14,183 nucleotides of DNA from Alphaproteobacteria bacterium (GTDB lineage: Bacteria; Pseudomonadota; Alphaproteobacteria; RF32; UBA3637), in contig JAGBRF010000107.1 of assembly GCA_017632555.1 (NCBI GenBank), positions 1 to 14,183 on the forward strand, in the 5' to 3' direction. Below the pieces are notes generated by a model. The model searched no databases and had not been told where the DNA came from. It worked only from the letters and a program-made list of their open reading frames with translations. The position numbers and the translations under genes are program-made. This document shows positions 1 to 9,955 of this stretch, one piece after another (the stretch's first letter is position 1; each line of letters starts with the position of its first letter).

Positions 1-1
1 A

Positions 2-85
2 AACCGTGATAACATCAACGTCACTGTTTCACAAAAAACAGCTGGTACAAACCCGACATCAGTTTATTTCACATTCAGAAAATAA
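2..85 (+). CDS. 3' end of a rightward gene (partial, unidentified)
   Basis: An open frame enters from the left edge and stops at TAA 83-85, giving 27 residues ending in SVYFTFRK. The alternating polar/hydrophobic pattern (VTVSQ, SVYFTF) looks like beta strands. The stop lies 25 nt before a rho-independent terminator in the correct orientation, which is the main reason to believe it is a real gene end rather than chance. The family cannot be recognised from so short a fragment. The longer frame that runs through the terminator (6-227) was judged spurious. Confidence 0.4.
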   Translation, partial: NRDNINVTVSQKTAGTNPTSVYFTFRK

Positions 86-105
86 TTTCTGTGTTGGACA
101 GTTTG

Positions 106-137
106 AAAAAAGCTCCTTCTTTAAGGAGCTTTTTTTA
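106..137. terminator. bidirectional rho-independent terminator
   Basis: AGCTCCTT (111-118) and AAGGAGCT (123-130) form a perfect 8-bp stem with a 4-nt loop. Seven T follow on the + strand (131-137), and five A precede it (106-110), which become a U-run on the - strand. It sits between the stop of the rightward gene (85) and the stop of the leftward glycosyltransferase gene (161), so it can end both convergent transcripts. Confidence 0.85.
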
Positions 138-160
138 TTGCTTGTTTCAGATGTTATAAC

Positions 161-1741
161 CTACTTTAATAAGTTTTTTTCCTTTAACATTTTTTTCAAA
201 TTGTCTTCGAACCAAATTGCATATTGATTCATATTGAACAAAGGATTATAAGGCGTTTTCAAAGAAGCTGTTTTTTCCTTTAACGCCTTCATTTTTTCAG
301 GATTAGAACCTAAATCAATTGCCTTTTGTTCGTATTCGTTCAAATCTTTACAAACCATTTCCGGCAATCCGAATGTTTTTAACATTGTTGCAGGAACTCT
401 GGAACAAAAACTGTTTCCCGGGCAAGTCAAAACAGGAACGCCGCAATTCAAACTTTCCAAACACGTTGAATGTGCTTGCCAAATTTCAGTATCCAAGAAT
501 AAATCAGCCAATCTGAAACATGTTAAGAATAACGGTCTGTTCATATAATTCAAAAAGACGAATCTGTCCGGTGAAATTCCTCTTTCAAAACCTTCTCGGC
601 GTATATTATCTTCCATAGCATCATCATGCGACAACAACCACAAAACAGAGTTTGGAACAGCCTTTAATATACGACACCACATATCGAAATAAGTCGGTGT
701 TATCTTAAACGGAGAAATCAAAGAACAATAAACCATTTTGTTTTCCGGCAACATCACATCGAATTTTGTAACCGGGGATCTGGAAATATCGGGTCTGCCG
801 TCCGCAGGGTGATAACAAAGTGGCATATCCATAACTTTTTCTGATATATATGCCCTTTGATCTTCCGGAATAGTATCTTTATCACCAATCAAATAATCAT
901 AATAATCCAATCCCGTTGATGAAGGTATTCCGAAGAAAGCAACAATAATCGGTGCCGGTTTATAAGCCAAAGCGCGCCAATTATCGTTACCAATCATATT
1001 GACATCGATAATTATATCGATTTTTTCATCATATATTTTTTGGGCGATTTCTTTCAAATCTTCCATGCCTGACATATCATGGAAATAATCGAAACATTTC
1101 TTTTCTCTGTTGATTAAAGCATTCTGCCAATCACCTTTTTCTTTTGACAAATCTCTGAAACAAAAACAATGCCATTCAAAATCTTCGTGATTTTGGCTTT
1201 CCCACAAACTACCCAAAACAAATCCGCAAGGAGACGGTCCGATATCAGTTGTAAAATATCCGACTTTTATCTTTTTACCGACTTGATGATTGGAATGATC
1301 AAACGGTTTTTCGGACAAAACGTCTTGTAATTTAGCATCACCCAAAGCTCTTTTTTTCAACCATTCATGCAATTCTTGAAAAGTATGCGGTAAATCCATC
1401 AACATACTGGTTGTGAAAAAGGCCGGCAATTCATTCATTGCTTTTTTTAATTTATCAATAAATTCTTGACGATATTCCCAAGAACAAGACATGGACAATT
1501 CGAACAAGCCATCCGTCAGATTTTTTACATCATAAGGATCCAATTCGGCAATTCGTTTGTAATAGGTTATTGCACCATCCAAACGTTTTTGTTTAATACG
1601 TAAAAGAGCCATATTTGCCAACACGTCAATATCATTCGGATCCAGTTGCAAAGCCCGTAAATATTCCAACTCGGCTTCTCTGTATTTGCCTTCAATAGCT
1701 AAATCACTGCCCTTACTTCTCAATTCTTTTACTTGGTCCAT
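161..1741 (-). CDS. TPR-containing GT41 (OGT/SPINDLY-type) glycosyltransferase
   Basis: Predicted cytoplasmic protein O-glycosyltransferase of 526 residues. Residues about 5-72 are two TPR repeats (…EYLRALQLDPND…, …YYKRIAELDPYD). Residues about 156-521 match the two-lobed GT41 catalytic region: KVGYFTTDIG, then DIIIDVN, KPAPI…GIPSSTG…DYLIGD, FKITPTYFDMW with the lysine equivalent to OGT Lys842 (K346), LDT (417-418), AHST (H424, equivalent to the OGT GHTT UDP-binding motif) and GVPVLTCPG. The OGT active-site histidine (human His498, in DFGNHP) appears replaced by serine (DIGPSP). Family role: transfer of GlcNAc or another sugar from a nucleotide sugar to Ser/Thr; donor and target here are unknown. 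An ATG at 1747 is also in frame, but the GGAG at 1749-1752 is 7 nt from the 1741 ATG and only 1 nt from the 1747 one. The gene has its own promoter, but no terminator separates it from atpC, so readthrough is possible. Confidence 0.88.
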   Translation of the reverse strand: MDQVKELRSKGSDLAIEGKYREAELEYLRALQLDPNDIDVLANMALLRIKQKRLDGAITYYKRIAELDPYDVKNLTDGLFELSMSCSWEYRQEFIDKLKKAMNELPAFFTTSMLMDLPHTFQELHEWLKKRALGDAKLQDVLSEKPFDHSNHQVGKKIKVGYFTTDIGPSPCGFVLGSLWESQNHEDFEWHCFCFRDLSKEKGDWQNALINREKKCFDYFHDMSGMEDLKEIAQKIYDEKIDIIIDVNMIGNDNWRALAYKPAPIIVAFFGIPSSTGLDYYDYLIGDKDTIPEDQRAYISEKVMDMPLCYHPADGRPDISRSPVTKFDVMLPENKMVYCSLISPFKITPTYFDMWCRILKAVPNSVLWLLSHDDAMEDNIRREGFERGISPDRFVFLNYMNRPLFLTCFRLADLFLDTEIWQAHSTCLESLNCGVPVLTCPGNSFCSRVPATMLKTFGLPEMVCKDLNEYEQKAIDLGSNPEKMKALKEKTASLKTPYNPLFNMNQYAIWFEDNLKKMLKEKNLLK

Positions 1742-1748
1742 ATCCATT

Positions 1749-1752
1749 CTCC
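1749..1752 (-). promoter_or_regulatory. Shine-Dalgarno GGAG deciding the GT41 start
   Basis: Read leftward, GGAG stands 7 nt before the ATG at 1741 and 1 nt before the in-frame ATG at 1747. The spacing favours the second ATG, shortening the protein by two residues. Confidence 0.6.
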
Positions 1753-1780
1753 GTCAAAAATTAAAAAATCTTTGCCCGTC

Positions 1781-1809
1781 ATCATACAAAAATTTATATT
1801 AAAAGTCAA
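1781..1809 (-). promoter_or_regulatory. sigma70-type promoter for the GT41 gene
   Basis: On the - strand TTGACT (1809-1804), a 17-nt spacer and TATGAT (1786-1781) are near-consensus -35 and -10 boxes. They lie just after the atpC stop and give a 5' UTR of roughly 30 nt. The glycosyltransferase can therefore be expressed independently of the ATP synthase operon. Confidence 0.7.
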
Positions 1810-1812
1810 ACG

Positions 1813-2253
1813 TTATTCAAAATTAGGTGGAACCAACAAAGACGGCTTTGTTTCCAACATCTTAAAGAATTCGATTCTTTCCTGCACTTGCGATCGTTGA
1901 GCATCCGAATGTATCTTGCCCAATTCTTCTTCCAAATTCAATCGCCGTTCGTGAATTTTAACTTTATCAACTTTGTTTGCATCAACGCCCCACGCCAAAA
2001 CAGAGCAAATATTACGCCTTAATTCGACAACGCCACCGGAAATGTAAAAAGCCTGCGGCCTTTGCCCCGCATTATACACCCACATCAAACCCGGCCGTGT
2101 AGCAATAAACAATGGCGCCCGATTTTTCAAAATCATCATATCCCCGTTACATGTCGGCAACAATATCTTATCTGCAACGCCGTCCAAAACCGTCCGTATC
2201 GGCGATATAATATGCACATTCATTTTGCCGTCAATTTTTAATGTTTCGGGCAT
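1813..2253 (-). CDS. atpC: F1 ATP synthase epsilon subunit
   Basis: Epsilon subunit of the central stalk, 146 residues, close to the usual 130-145. It couples gamma rotation to the c-ring and can inhibit ATP hydrolysis. The N-terminal beta-sandwich is recognisable: residues about 11-88 include VHIISPIRTVLDGVADKILLP, GDMMILKNRAPLF, RPGLMWV and YISGGVVELRRNICSVLAWG. The C-terminal part (about 90-146) is charged and helical, with LNLEEELGKI and QERIEFFKML. The usual glycine-rich loop (EGxFGVLPGHAPL) is divergent (NGDMMILKNRAPL). The ATG lies 1 nt past the atpD stop, with GGAAG inside the end of atpD as ribosome binding site, so the two are translationally coupled. It is the last gene of the F1 unit, and no terminator follows it. 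Confidence 0.93.
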   Translation of the reverse strand: MPETLKIDGKMNVHIISPIRTVLDGVADKILLPTCNGDMMILKNRAPLFIATRPGLMWVYNAGQRPQAFYISGGVVELRRNICSVLAWGVDANKVDKVKIHERRLNLEEELGKIHSDAQRSQVQERIEFFKMLETKPSLLVPPNFE

Positions 2254-2254
2254 A

Positions 2255-4826
<2,572 letters not shown>

Positions 4827-4827
<1 letters not shown>

Positions 4828-6650
4828 CAGTCATTCAACTCCACTTGTTGATTATTTCCCATATATTCGGAAATTGCTTCCCGTATAATGTCATCCAGTT
4901 GTTTTGTTGTCGCCGAAGATAATGTTTTGCCGGCTTTTTCAATATCATCGATTAAATCCGGACAATTCAAATGAATCGACTTTAACATTTTTTGTTCAAA
5001 ATCCAAAATATCGGCCGGTTTCATTTCAACATAAAAACCCTTTACAACGGCATAAATACTGATAAATTCATCAACAAAAGAAAGCGGTTTATAAACGGTT
5101 TGTTTCAAAACTTCCGTTAAACGAATACCTTTTTGCAATAATTCTTGAGTCGTACTGTCCAAATCAGAGGCAATTTGCGCAAAAGACAACATTTCACGAT
5201 ATTGAGCCAATTCCAACTTCATCGAACCGGCGATTTGTGCTAATAACGGTTTTTGTGCTTTTGAACCGACACGGCTGACTGATAAACCGACATTGACCGC
5301 CGGACGAACGCCTTGATGGAACAAAGCATTTTCCAAAAAGATTTGACCATCGGTAATGGAAATAACATTTGTCGGAATGTAAGCGGACAAGTCACCTTCT
5401 TGCGTTTCCACAACCGGTATAGCCGTCAAAGACCCACCGCCTTTTTCATCACTCATCATAGCAGAACGTTCCAACAAACGTGAATGCAAATAGAAAATAT
5501 CGCCCGGATAAGCCTCACGCCCTGGCGGACGGCGTAACAACAAAGAAATTTGACGATACGCATTGGCGTGTTTTGATAAATCATCATAGAAAACAACCGC
5601 ATTCATACCATTATCGCGGAAATATTCCGCTATTGTCGTTCCGGTAAAGGGTGCCAAATATTGTTGAGATGCCGTATCCGAAGCATTGGCACACACAACA
5701 CATGTATAATCCATAGCCCCCATATTATCCAAAACACGAACAACTTCGGCCACGGTCGATTGTTTTTGTCCTATACAAACATAAACGCAATAAATTTTGT
5801 CTTTTTCACTTTGCGCATTATCGTTTATTTGCTTTTGATTCAAAATCGAATCAATGATAATGGACGTTTTCCCGGTTTGTCTGTCCCCGACAATCAATTC
5901 ACGTTGTCCCAATCCGATCGGGACCAAAGCATCAACAACTTTCAATCCTGTTTGAAATGGTTTTGAAACCGGTTGACGATCAATAATTCCCGGAACAGCG
6001 GCTTCCAAAGGCATACTTTTTTCACTGCGAATGGGTCCGTTTCCGTCAATGGGTTCGCCCAATCCGTTGACAACACGCCCGATTAAACCGGGGCCAACGG
6101 GAACTTTGACAACACTGCCGGTTTGAATGGCCAAATCACCTTCGTCCAAATGACCGGAAGCCGATAATAAAACGACATCGGCAAAATCTTTATTCAAATT
6201 GAACACAATACCTTGGATATTGTTTGCAAACTCAATCAACTCACCGGCACGCACATGGCGCATACCCGTTACACGAACAATGCCGTCTTTTACCGAAGAA
6301 ATATGTCCGACATTGACGATTTTGGATTGAAGCACATCTTCTTTTTCCAAATCCGACAACAAATCTTCGAATTTTTCCGGTGTCATTTGCTTGAATTGCT
6401 TTTTTTCCAAAATTTGTTGCAAAGAATGTAATTTTTTGCTGACGGAAAGATCGATTAAAGTTGAACCGATTTGCAATTGAAAACCGCCCAACAAATGCGG
6501 GTTGATTTTGACGTTTAAAGAAACTTCACGAACGTTTAATTCTTTTTGAATTAAATTTATTATCTTTTTTTCATAAGCGGCACTTAAAGGCGCAGCGACA
6601 ACAACATTGGCAACCAATTGTTCAAAAGTTTTATCATCTTTTTTTGGCAT
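4827..6650 (-). CDS. atpA: fusion: ATP synthase delta C-terminal domain + alpha subunit
   Basis: Alpha subunit of F1, 607 residues against about 510 normally. Residues about 90-607 are a full alpha: MTPEKFEDLL (89-98), KDGIVRVTGMRHVRAGELIEF, P-loop GDRQTGKT (255-262), QKQSTVAEV, and the arginine finger in SVSRVG (R460). The extra N-terminus (about 1-85) matches the C-terminal domain of the delta/OSCP subunit: ANVVVAAPLSAAYEKKI, then VKINPHLLGGFQLQIGST and LIDLSVSKKLHSL correspond to E. coli delta VDVISAAALS, KIDKSVMAGVIIRAGD and VIDGSVRGRLERL. The delta N-terminal helical domain is missing, and no atpH precedes the gene. GGGG at 6660-6657 is a ribosome binding site 6 nt before the ATG at 6650. 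The internal ATG at 6386 (M89) has no good site, so the fusion is the best-supported product. A terminator upstream separates it from the preceding genes; I see no convincing -35/-10 pair between them. Confidence 0.95.
6396..6650 (-). other. delta/OSCP C-terminal domain portion of the atpA fusion
   Basis: Residues 1-85 of the fused protein. In bacteria this domain of delta binds the b-subunit peripheral stalk, while the absent N-terminal six-helix domain normally binds the alpha N-termini. The conserved delta signature (hydrophobic-GG-hydrophobic, then IGSTLIDLSV) is clear by eye. A linker of only about five residues separates it from the alpha N-terminus. Confidence 0.88.
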
Positions 6651-6694
6651 CTTGTTCCCCTTTTTTGTTCGTATTATTCAGTTGTAGCACAAAC

Positions 6695-6720
6695 AAAAAA
6701 AAGGCGCAAGCTTTTTGCGC
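6695..6720 (-). terminator. rho-independent terminator upstream of atpA
   Basis: On the - strand GCGCAA (6720-6715), a 5-nt loop and TTGCGC (6709-6704) form a stem, followed by CC and eight T. It lies 16 nt past the stop of the small membrane-protein gene ending at 6736 and ends that transcript. The F1 operon must then start from the roughly 45 nt that remain before the 6650 ATG, or from readthrough. Confidence 0.8.
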
Positions 6721-6735
6721 ACATAACATTAAAAC

Positions 6736-7197
6736 TTATCTTCTGCGGGGTGATGTCCGGTGGCGGACTTCATTTTGAATTGAAGAATAAGGTCTTGAAT
6801 ATGCAACCGTTTCTTCGTTTCTTATCCTAATTCTCCGGCTTGTTTTGGGCCTTTTGGGTTCTAGGGGCTGTTGCTGCTGTTCGGTTCGAACCCAAACTAT
6901 TTTAGTGGAATTTAGCTGGACACTGTCCGAAAAAGGACTTTTATATTCTTTGTTTCGCGTAAACAAGCTGACAGTCAACGCATCATTGGGAATATCCGAT
7001 GCATCTTTGAAAGTATAATCGCAGTATCTGTCATAAAAGAACATGGCGACAAAAACAACAACCAACGAACCGAATATCAAACCGAAAAATCTGTTTATAA
7101 GCAGAAAGAGTGTTATCAAGTATGAAAAAATCTCCCGGATCCAAAAGAATGGATTTATAAAATCTAGAAAGTTCGGTTCCGTTCGTTGTTTGCTCAT
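6736..7197 (-). CDS. small membrane protein with Arg-rich C-terminus (hypothetical)
   Basis: Not recognised. It has 153 residues: a short polar N-terminus, a hydrophobic segment at about 24-54 long enough for one long or two short membrane passes (SYLITLFLLINRFFGLIFG, then SLVVVFVAMFF), a polar region (about 60-105), a QQQQ run and a strongly basic tail (KRPKTSRRIRIRNE, ending SPRRR). The ATG overlaps the stop of the preceding gene by 4 nt (ATGA), so both are read from one transcript. A terminator follows directly. It could be an inner-membrane protein with a tail that binds nucleic acid or acidic lipid, but that is only inferred from charge. Confidence 0.65.
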   Translation of the reverse strand: MSKQRTEPNFLDFINPFFWIREIFSYLITLFLLINRFFGLIFGSLVVVFVAMFFYDRYCDYTFKDASDIPNDALTVSLFTRNKEYKSPFSDSVQLNSTKIVWVRTEQQQQPLEPKRPKTSRRIRIRNEETVAYSRPYSSIQNEVRHRTSPRRR

Positions 7198-7391
7198 TTG
7201 AATTGCTTCTCTATTTGCTTTGCCGATCCTTTAACTTCTGTTGCAACCACCGTGGGCGCATTTTTAATTTTGTCACTTAGCCAATCAATCGACTGTTGTA
7301 TGGTCATCCCCGCAAAGAACCACAGAGCCAAACTGGCTATACAGCCCAATAAAACACCATAAAACAGCATTGTGAAAATAAATCGTATCAT
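7194..7391 (-). CDS. small single-pass membrane protein (hypothetical)
   Basis: Not recognised. It has 65 residues: one hydrophobic helix (about 4-28, FIFTMLFYGVLLGCIASLAL) and a short polar, amphipathic tail ending KQIEKQFK. The start is set at the ATG at 7391 because AAGGAG (7401-7396) lies 4 nt before it. A longer frame from a GTG at 7445 would place that ribosome binding site inside the gene and adds only a polar leader. It overlaps the next membrane-protein gene by 4 nt. The pair forms a two-gene operon divergent from ycgN; function unknown. Confidence 0.65.
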   Translation of the reverse strand: MIRFIFTMLFYGVLLGCIASLALWFFAGMTIQQSIDWLSDKIKNAPTVVATEVKGSAKQIEKQFK

Positions 7392-7416
7392 AGTTCTCCT
7401 TCCTGCTTCTTCTTTT

Positions 7417-7445
7417 ATTGTAACACGTTTTTTTCGATTCGTCAC
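7417..7445 (-). promoter_or_regulatory. possible promoter of the small membrane-protein pair
   Basis: On the - strand GTGACG (7445-7440), a 17-nt spacer and TACAAT (7422-7417) fit a moderate sigma70 promoter. This would give a 5' UTR of about 20 nt before the 7391 ATG, consistent with the shorter start chosen. Confidence 0.4.
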
Positions 7446-7496
7446 TAAAAATTTTTAATTATTTGTTAAGAATTGAAAATTTATACTCTAAAAACC

Positions 7497-7937
7497 ATGG
7501 AAAAAGCGGAAAAACCCTTTTGGGAAACAAAAAAATTAAGCCAAATGAACGACAGCGAATGGGAAAGCTTATGCGATCGCTGCGGTAAGTGCTGTTTGAT
7601 GAAAATCGGCACGTTTTGGACGCAATTTACGAAAATCGGTTGTCCGCTTTTGGATGTTTGTTCCGGATTATGTAAAGATTACGAAAATCGTTGGGATACT
7701 GTCCCGACTTGCATAAAATTGACCCCTGAAAACTTAAAAAAATGCAAAAAATGGCTGCCAAAAACATGTGCTTACCTGTGGGTTTTGAAGAAACACACAC
7801 TGCCACCTTGGCACCCGCTTGTCAGCGGAAAGAAAAATTCCGTTCATACAGCCGGCATTTCGGTTAAAAATCGTGCCATAGATTATTGTCAACCCGATGA
7901 TTACAAGGATCTTATAGTAAAATGGGACGATTTATAG
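7497..7937 (+). CDS. ycgN: YcgN/UPF0260 family Cys-cluster protein
   Basis: Member of the YcgN family within the YkgJ-type CxxCxxCC proteins, presumed to bind zinc or an iron-sulfur cluster; no reaction is established. It has 146 residues, the usual family length. Visible family signatures: KPFWETKKLSQMNDSEWESL (6-25), the C26-x2-C29-x2-C32-C33 cluster, further Cys at 49, 55, 59, 72, 83, 91 and 131, DTVPTCIKLTPENL (67-80), WLPKTCAYL and LPPWHPLVSG. The ATG at 7497 fits the family N-terminus; an upstream in-frame TTG at 7473 adds eight unrelated residues. No ribosome binding site is visible, and a TATACT at 7482-7487 lies so close that the message could be leaderless. Its end overlaps the next gene by 16 nt. 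Confidence 0.92.
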   Translation: MEKAEKPFWETKKLSQMNDSEWESLCDRCGKCCLMKIGTFWTQFTKIGCPLLDVCSGLCKDYENRWDTVPTCIKLTPENLKKCKKWLPKTCAYLWVLKKHTLPPWHPLVSGKKNSVHTAGISVKNRAIDYCQPDDYKDLIVKWDDL

Positions 7938-8602
7938 AAATTGACGGCATCAACATTGAAGTTATTCGCAAAAAAGGAAAACGAACGTTATCCTTAAAAA
8001 TTGATCGTAAAACGGGATTACCGCAAGTGTCTATTCCTTTTTTATGTCCTTTATTTGTAGCAAAAAACTTTATCCAATCGCATTTAATTTGGTTGAAAAA
8101 AAGCGTTGAAACAACGCCCCAAAAACAATATTTTTGTGATGGAATGACTTTATCCGTTTTGGGACAAGAAGTTGTCATAACACACACAAAAAATCGATGT
8201 TTGACACACATTGAAGACGGAAAATTGATGGTCAGTGGTGTGGCGGAACATATTCATCGGCGCACAAAGGATTATATCAAAAAACAGGTTTGCGATTATA
8301 TTTGCGTAAAAGCCAAAGAAGTCGCTTTGCTTTCCGGTCAAAAAGTGGGCAAAATCACCATTCGGGACACATCTTCGCGTTGGGGCAGTTGTTCATCCAT
8401 GCATGGTTTGTCGTTTTGTTGGCGCTTGGCTTTAGCACCGACATACGTGTTGGATTACGTCATTATTCATGAGGTTGCACACTTGTCATATATGGACCAT
8501 TCGGCTTTATTTTGGGCACAGGTAAAAAAGTTAGGCGGACAAACGCAAAAAGCAAAAAAATGGTTGGCTGAAAATGGGGCATATTTACACTCTTTTATGT
8601 AA
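7922..8602 (+). CDS. YgjP-like (DUF45/M48-related) zinc metallopeptidase
   Basis: Putative cytoplasmic zinc-dependent peptidase of the YgjP/DUF45 family, 226 residues, the usual length. The N-terminal half is a beta-rich domain (RKKGKRTLSLKIDRKTG at 16-32, then an HLIWLKK helix at about 54-60). The C-terminal half carries the family signatures SSRWGSCS (151-158), LDYVIIHEVAHL (177-188) with zinc-binding His183 and His187 and catalytic Glu184, and the third ligand His193 in MDHSALFW. All catalytic residues are present; the substrate is unknown for the family. It starts inside the end of ycgN and is probably translated from the same message. AGGA stands 12 nt before the ATG, rather far. Confidence 0.9.
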   Translation: MGRFIEIDGINIEVIRKKGKRTLSLKIDRKTGLPQVSIPFLCPLFVAKNFIQSHLIWLKKSVETTPQKQYFCDGMTLSVLGQEVVITHTKNRCLTHIEDGKLMVSGVAEHIHRRTKDYIKKQVCDYICVKAKEVALLSGQKVGKITIRDTSSRWGSCSSMHGLSFCWRLALAPTYVLDYVIIHEVAHLSYMDHSALFWAQVKKLGGQTQKAKKWLAENGAYLHSFM

Positions 8603-8627
8603 ACAAAAAAAATTCCATTTTTTGTTT
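8601..8627. repeat. AT-rich inverted repeat before the Cys-rich gene pair
   Basis: AAACAAAAAA (8601-8610) is the exact reverse complement of TTTTTTGTTT (8618-8627), with a 7-nt loop. It starts in the metallopeptidase stop codon and reaches the -35 box of the next promoter. The stem has one G-C pair, so it would be a weak terminator; it might instead be an operator or simply chance in A/T-rich DNA. Confidence 0.35.
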
Positions 8628-8654
8628 GAAATTAAAAATAAAAAGGGCTATAAT
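8626..8654 (+). promoter_or_regulatory. sigma70-type promoter of the Cys-rich surface gene pair
   Basis: TTGAAA (8626-8631), a 17-nt spacer and a perfect TATAAT (8649-8654). Transcription would begin near 8661, giving a short leader with GGGAG (8674-8678) 5 nt before the ATG at 8684. It is the best promoter in the window and points to substantial expression of this unit. Confidence 0.8.
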
Positions 8655-8683
8655 CGAACTACATGTAAAAAAAGGGAGTTTGT

Positions 8684-9940
8684 ATGATTTATTTATTAGT
8701 TGCACTGACCTTTCTGGCAAGCATTATGTTTTATTCGTTTTATCCCAGATCAGATGCGATAGAATTGATTGATAAACCATCCGCAAAAAATGCGGTTTTT
8801 GAGTTGGTTGCACAACACAGCGCCGTTGTTCAAGCTGCAACAGTTGTGGTTAAACCCAGTGCAGACGATAGTAAGCAAGAGAAATATATGAACTACGAGA
8901 TTTTTTTCGATCAAGCAAAATATGAACTGGACAAAGGAGATATAACAAAACAAGAGTATGGAACGGGAGCCGGTCGTTTTCAAACGTGGCCCAGATTCTT
9001 GGGCGCTAAACCATCAGCGGCTCTTTGTACAACACAAGGAATAGCCGCACCCGTTGTTCCGTATGATTTTTATGAAGAGTATTTGCCGGTAGGTTTCAGA
9101 AACTATGAGCCATCACCTCAATCTTTTTTACTTTGCGTAAATAATGATGATGCTAAGCCTACCACTTGTTGTGGTAAAACCGGATTAAGTGGAAATTCGT
9201 ATGGTATCCATTCCGGAACCAGTGATTTTATCATAACGATAACCCCGATAGTTTCTATCAGTGCTTCTTTTGGTATACCGGAACAAGAACGTTTATTAGC
9301 ACGCGCATTGGGTGAAAATGCTTTCTTGACAAAATATGATCATGATGTAGCCAGAAATGTTTGTTTTAACAAAGGTAATGCTTATGTAGGTTGCGATTCC
9401 ACACATACAGACATTGTAAATAAGGCTCATTTGACAACAAATTGCGGAATCATTGTTCATAAACCACGCAGTGGTAACACCAATTATTATAAAAACAAAG
9501 ATTATGATCCAGACAATGCCGAATACGTATTAACCAACACACGTTATGAAACGGTTACGTTACCAAGATCATTTACCAAAAATTATGGTTCGACCAAAAA
9601 CAGAATCGGTGACAGAACACATTTAGCATGCATCACGGAATTGCATCTTACTTATGCGGGATGTGATGAACTGAAATGTGACACTATCAGTCAGGCTTAC
9701 ATGTGTGGTACTGTAAGCAACCCATACTCTTCAAGCAATCAGGACAGCCGTGGTTGTGCTTGGGATACAACAACATCAAAATGTAAATATGTTTGCACTC
9801 ATCCCAGCGTGATAAATAATAAAGCCCAATGCGATAACAACGTTCAATACGGTTGCGTTTGGAGTAGCGCAAAAAATCAATGTGAAACGACTTGCGGTAA
9901 TGTGATGGTTTACCCCAAGCAAAACATAAGTGATTTATAA
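8684..9940 (+). CDS. signal-anchored Cys-rich surface/pilus-associated protein (hypothetical)
   Basis: Not assigned to a family. It has 418 residues. Residues 2-19 (IYLLVALTFLASIMFYSF) are a hydrophobic N-terminal anchor or signal without an obvious cleavage site. A helical, pilin-like stretch follows (about 37-56, AVFELVAQHSAVVQAA). The middle is beta-rich and polar. There are 18 Cys, an even number that suits an oxidising compartment. The last 90 residues hold two small Cys modules (332-367 and 371-400) sharing C-x-W-x6-C: GCAWDTTTSKC and GCVWSSAKNQC. The next gene has the same module. With its strong promoter and 15-nt spacing to the prepilin gene, it is probably a partner in one surface structure, perhaps a minor pilin that lost the canonical leader. 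Confidence 0.75.
   Translation: MIYLLVALTFLASIMFYSFYPRSDAIELIDKPSAKNAVFELVAQHSAVVQAATVVVKPSADDSKQEKYMNYEIFFDQAKYELDKGDITKQEYGTGAGRFQTWPRFLGAKPSAALCTTQGIAAPVVPYDFYEEYLPVGFRNYEPSPQSFLLCVNNDDAKPTTCCGKTGLSGNSYGIHSGTSDFIITITPIVSISASFGIPEQERLLARALGENAFLTKYDHDVARNVCFNKGNAYVGCDSTHTDIVNKAHLTTNCGIIVHKPRSGNTNYYKNKDYDPDNAEYVLTNTRYETVTLPRSFTKNYGSTKNRIGDRTHLACITELHLTYAGCDELKCDTISQAYMCGTVSNPYSSSNQDSRGCAWDTTTSKCKYVCTHPSVINNKAQCDNNVQYGCVWSSAKNQCETTCGNVMVYPKQNISDL
9677..9883 (+). repeat. two Cys/Trp modules (PSI-like) in the 418-residue protein
   Basis: Residues 332-367 and 371-400 follow C-x8-11-C-x7-16-GC-x-W-x6-C. The spacing recalls small disulfide knots such as PSI (plexin-type) domains. The family link is inference; the repeated pattern is seen directly. 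Confidence 0.55.
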
Positions 9941-9955
9941 AAGAAAGGAAAAAAA

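Noticed and set aside
6..227. Rightward 73-codon frame at the left edge
   Set aside because: It runs straight through a strong terminator hairpin and overlaps the glycosyltransferase end; the short partial frame ending at 85 fits the terminator better.
6650..6694. Promoter for the F1 operon directly before atpA
   Set aside because: TAATAC is a possible -10, but no acceptable -35 lies at 16-18 nt; not supported enough to list.
7392..7445. GTG-started N-terminal extension of the small membrane protein
   Set aside because: It contains the AAGGAG that correctly serves the ATG at 7391, and it overlaps the likely promoter.
7473..7496. TTG-started extension of ycgN
   Set aside because: It adds residues absent from the family N-terminus and overlaps a -10-like box.
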